A DNA stretch of 7,191 bases from assembly GCA_937925895.1 (NCBI GenBank), contig CALANC010000316.1:1-7191 (forward strand). The letters run 5' to 3'. The stretch's first letter is position 1. Every line of letters starts with the position of its first letter. Below, piece after piece: positions 5,354-7,191 of the stretch. Position numbers and translations under genes: made by a program. Origin of the DNA: an uncultured Desulfobacterales bacterium. Lineage in GTDB: Bacteria; Desulfobacterota; Desulfobacteria; Desulfobacterales; UBA11574. The notes under the pieces are model-generated. The model did no database searches and was not told the DNA's origin. It worked only from the letters and a program-made list of their open reading frames with translations.

Positions 5354-6998
5354 CGAATCGCTCCATGGCACCCCCTTTTTCCGCACTCCTGGCGGCTGTT
5401 TCTAAAATGGAAACAACTTTTACAGAATCCTTCAAGGAGGCGGCCAAAGGTTCTCCGGCTAACAGGTGGTCTGCAAGATTTTTGTGGAATCCATAGTCCT
5501 TTCTTTCAGGAAGGACTATCTTTTGCTCTGCGATCCGCCCTGAAGCACACCGCTGATAAAGAGTAAGTTCAGGATTCATCTCCGTTGCCGGAATATCATG
5601 TTGGTGGAAATAAAGCACCGGATCGATATGATACGTGGTCACATCTTTCCAATGTCCGATAATAGCGCCTTTGGTGCCTAAAAGATACCACTTGGGTTTG
5701 CGGACTGCGGCAATATCAGAATGGATGAATTCAGCCTCTTTCCCTCCCTCAAATTTAATCCATATCCTTTCCTGGTCGGCATTGGTTACGTCATGCCAAA
5801 CCCTTTTGTGGCGAAAGCCGATTACAGATTCCACCCGCTCAGGAATAAGACCGACAATCCAGTCCAAATAGTGTGCACCCCAGTCATAGGCCGTACCTCC
5901 GGATATTTCTTTGTGAGAATGCCAATAACCACAAGGATGTGAAAAGCCGCCGACAAATGTTTCCGCATAGAAGAGATCACCAATGAGATCTTCATGCAAT
6001 GCGTGTTTAATCGCCACATAGTCTGGGTCCCATCGCCGATTCTGATGGCAGCTCAAATGAACGTTCATCTTTTCAGCCATTTTTAACATTTGGTCTGTTT
6101 CGCTGCGATTGAGTGCCAGCGGTTTTTCACAGACCACATGTTTGTTTTTTGCCATCATCTCAAGGCATAGCTTGGCGTGACTATTCGGGGGGGTGGCAAC
6201 GATTACCAGATCGATCTCATCGTCTTTTGCCAGTTCCTCGGCACGCGGATACACCTTTACACTGGAAAACTGCCGTTTCGCCATAGCCAATCGCTGAGAA
6301 TTTACATCACAAACGGCGTGAAGATGGAGACCGGTCGTTGTAAGTACACCTTTTGCATGAAGCTCCCCCACCGAAGGGGCATATCCCAATATACCGACAT
6401 TCAACTTCCGGGCAGTCATCGGCTGACCTGAAAGCAGCCGCAATAGCCGGTATATGATCGGTCTTAACTCAGGATTTTCAAAATCTTGAAGGGTTGTACA
6501 AGCCACCTGTCCGGCACCGAAGTGGCGTTGAACCAGCACCGGGCTGTGCTGGTAGTGCCAGTCGGCATATAAAACAGTCGTTACATCTTTGCCTTGAATA
6601 TGGAAGGGGTGATATCGTCCCTTGACATAAATGGCATCCGGCAACCGTTCGGCTATGGGTTGATCCTGATTTTGAAACAGGACCCGCATTTCCGATTCCG
6701 GACCCAGACGCCCGGGTAATACACCGAACAGCTCGGACACGGGATCCTCTAACAGGTTGACCACTCCGAGCCATCCGCCCCCTGATCGAACAAATTGTTC
6801 CAACGGCCTGGGAGCCGGATGAAAGGATGCCGCCGGTTCAGTAACCACGACCTGGAAGGTGTTTAAATCCGCCGGGAGGTTTGCAGATAAGGTCAGCTGA
6901 ACATGTGGTATCTGCTTCAAGTACGTCATAAGCGGTCCAAGGATAGATCTTGATTGTGAGGCGATACAAAGAACATTCAGTTGAGGATGTTGTTTCAT
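5346..6998 (-). CDS. ThuA-like domain fused to Gfo/Idh/MocA oxidoreductase
   Basis: This 550-residue two-domain protein is about 200 residues longer than a usual Gfo/Idh/MocA enzyme. Residues 7-190 look like a ThuA-type, class I amidotransferase-like fold: FVRSGGGWLGVVN (69-81), RYHPFHI (128-134) and FGAGQVACTTLQDF (160-173). From about 198 a full oxidoreductase begins, with the loop NVGILGYAPSVG (200-211), CEKPL (290-294, family Lys292) and GGTAYDWGAHYLD (367-379), where Asp372 and His376 fit the catalytic pair. In rhizobia separate ThuA and ThuB (a Gfo/Idh protein) act together in trehalose metabolism via 3-ketotrehalose. The fusion therefore suggests oxidation of a sugar ring in a glycoside, with ThuA handling the keto product. 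This is inference. It is the first gene of the operon in view. The ATG at 6996-6998 has GGAG 11 nt upstream; no better start is seen. Confidence 0.9.
   Translation of the reverse strand: MKQHPQLNVLCIASQSRSILGPLMTYLKQIPHVQLTLSANLPADLNTFQVVVTEPAASFHPAPRPLEQFVRSGGGWLGVVNLLEDPVSELFGVLPGRLGPESEMRVLFQNQDQPIAERLPDAIYVKGRYHPFHIQGKDVTTVLYADWHYQHSPVLVQRHFGAGQVACTTLQDFENPELRPIIYRLLRLLSGQPMTARKLNVGILGYAPSVGELHAKGVLTTTGLHLHAVCDVNSQRLAMAKRQFSSVKVYPRAEELAKDDEIDLVIVATPPNSHAKLCLEMMAKNKHVVCEKPLALNRSETDQMLKMAEKMNVHLSCHQNRRWDPDYVAIKHALHEDLIGDLFYAETFVGGFSHPCGYWHSHKEISGGTAYDWGAHYLDWIVGLIPERVESVIGFRHKRVWHDVTNADQERIWIKFEGGKEAEFIHSDIAAVRKPKWYLLGTKGAIIGHWKDVTTYHIDPVLYFHQHDIPATEMNPELTLYQRCASGRIAEQKIVLPERKDYGFHKNLADHLLAGEPLAASLKDSVKVVSILETAARSAEKGGAMERFDE
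5361..5364 (-). promoter_or_regulatory. Ribosome binding site inside the upstream gene, deciding the start at 5353
   Basis: GGAG on the minus strand lies 7 nt before the ATG at 5351-5353 and within the last codons of the ThuA-Gfo gene. It supports the shorter start of the second oxidoreductase over the ATG at 5384-5386. Confidence 0.7.
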
Positions 6999-7009
6999 GA
7001 GATTAAGAT

Positions 7010-7013
7010 CTCC
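7010..7013 (-). promoter_or_regulatory. Probable ribosome binding site of the first operon gene
   Basis: GGAG on the minus strand lies 11 nt before the ATG at 6996-6998. The spacing is slightly long but it is the only reasonable match, and no in-frame start lies close by. Confidence 0.45.
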
Positions 7014-7191
7014 ATGGCCATTTGTAAGCCGATTCCTTTACATCTTCTGAAGGTTATACCTGAATCTTGCATAAAAATTAATGAGAATCTTCCCGTTAGG
7101 TAATTAAAGCGGGTTTATGCGAAATCATATAACAATCTGTTTTTATTACTGAGAAAAAGGTTTCTCGTAAACTTCCATGACATTGGGGTTA
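7014..7191 (-). promoter_or_regulatory. AT-rich upstream region of the operon, with a 6-bp dyad
   Basis: No gene is seen here. The AT-rich DNA is the likely leader and promoter region of the five-gene operon. A perfect dyad, GAGAAA-AAGG-TTTCTC, spans 7151-7166. It lacks a T-tract on either side, so an operator-like site is as likely as a terminator for a gene to the right. A TATAAC with a poor TTAATT box 17 nt upstream can be found on the minus strand, but it is too weak to call a promoter. The operon could also begin with genes beyond the window edge. Confidence 0.35.

Larger units (their letters stand above)
1321..6998 (-). other. Probable five-gene operon for an amino-sugar glycoside
   Basis: Five genes share one strand with junctions of -8, 14, 12 and 65 nt, and the second gene's ribosome binding site lies inside the first gene. 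No terminator-like hairpin with a T-tract lies at any junction. The order is ThuA-Gfo, Gfo, GNAT, GT4, LmbE. The only larger gap, before the deacetylase, has its own strong ribosome binding site. Co-transcription is inferred from layout, and the shared pathway from enzyme types. Confidence 0.8.

Noticed and set aside
5354..5386. Longer start of the second oxidoreductase, adding 11 residues
   Set aside because: The extra residues precede the Rossmann strand without matching the family. The inner ATG has GGAG at a good distance and gives the common overlapping stop/start arrangement.
1321..6998. Reading the operon as a complete mycothiol or bacillithiol pathway
   Set aside because: No MshC- or BshC-like ligase is present and the acyltransferase belongs to a different branch from MshD. 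Only the chemical logic is shared, so mshA/mshB symbols were not assigned.

Overview
The window looks like a chromosomal piece of a Gram-negative bacterium with roughly balanced base composition. The kinds of protein (a GT4 enzyme with the GTRDTGGMSVYV opening, a CelD/BcsL-type acyltransferase, tandem Gfo/Idh/MocA enzymes) and the repeat-rich intergenic DNA would fit a Desulfobacterota-type (former Deltaproteobacteria) genome. That placement is inferred from general resemblance; no marker gene is present. No RNA gene, CRISPR array, transposase or phage gene was found.

Left part (1 to about 1320): a single plus-strand gene for a HAD-family phosphatase-like protein (149-757) lies between two arms of a 58-bp near-perfect inverted repeat (1-58 and 777-834, 56 of 58 positions complementary). 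More repeat modules and GC-rich hairpins follow up to about position 1000. From there to 1320 the DNA is AT-rich and holds no gene I can support.

Right part (6998 down to 1321): five minus-strand genes form a tight probable operon. In transcription order they are a ThuA-like domain fused to a Gfo/Idh/MocA oxidoreductase, a second Gfo/Idh/MocA oxidoreductase (8-nt overlap with the first), a CelD/BcsL-type GNAT acyltransferase (14-nt gap), a GT4 glycosyltransferase resembling MshA (12-nt gap), and a PIG-L/LmbE zinc N-deacetylase with a TTG start (65-nt gap). About 190 nt of non-coding DNA upstream (6999-7191) is the likely leader and promoter region.

The glycosyltransferase plus LmbE deacetylase plus N-acyltransferase set repeats the chemical logic of mycothiol (MshA, MshB, MshD) and bacillithiol (BshA, BshB) synthesis: attach an N-acetylated amino sugar to a polar acceptor, free the amine, then acylate it. 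No MshC- or BshC-like cysteine ligase is in view. Two sugar or polyol dehydrogenases, one fused to a ThuA domain as if ThuA and ThuB were joined, suggest that the glycoside or its acceptor is also oxidised. No polymerase, flippase or membrane protein is visible, so a cytosolic small glycoside is a better guess than a surface polysaccharide, although genes outside the window could change that. The HAD enzyme could remove a phosphate from an MshA-type product, but it is convergent to the operon and its link to it is speculative.
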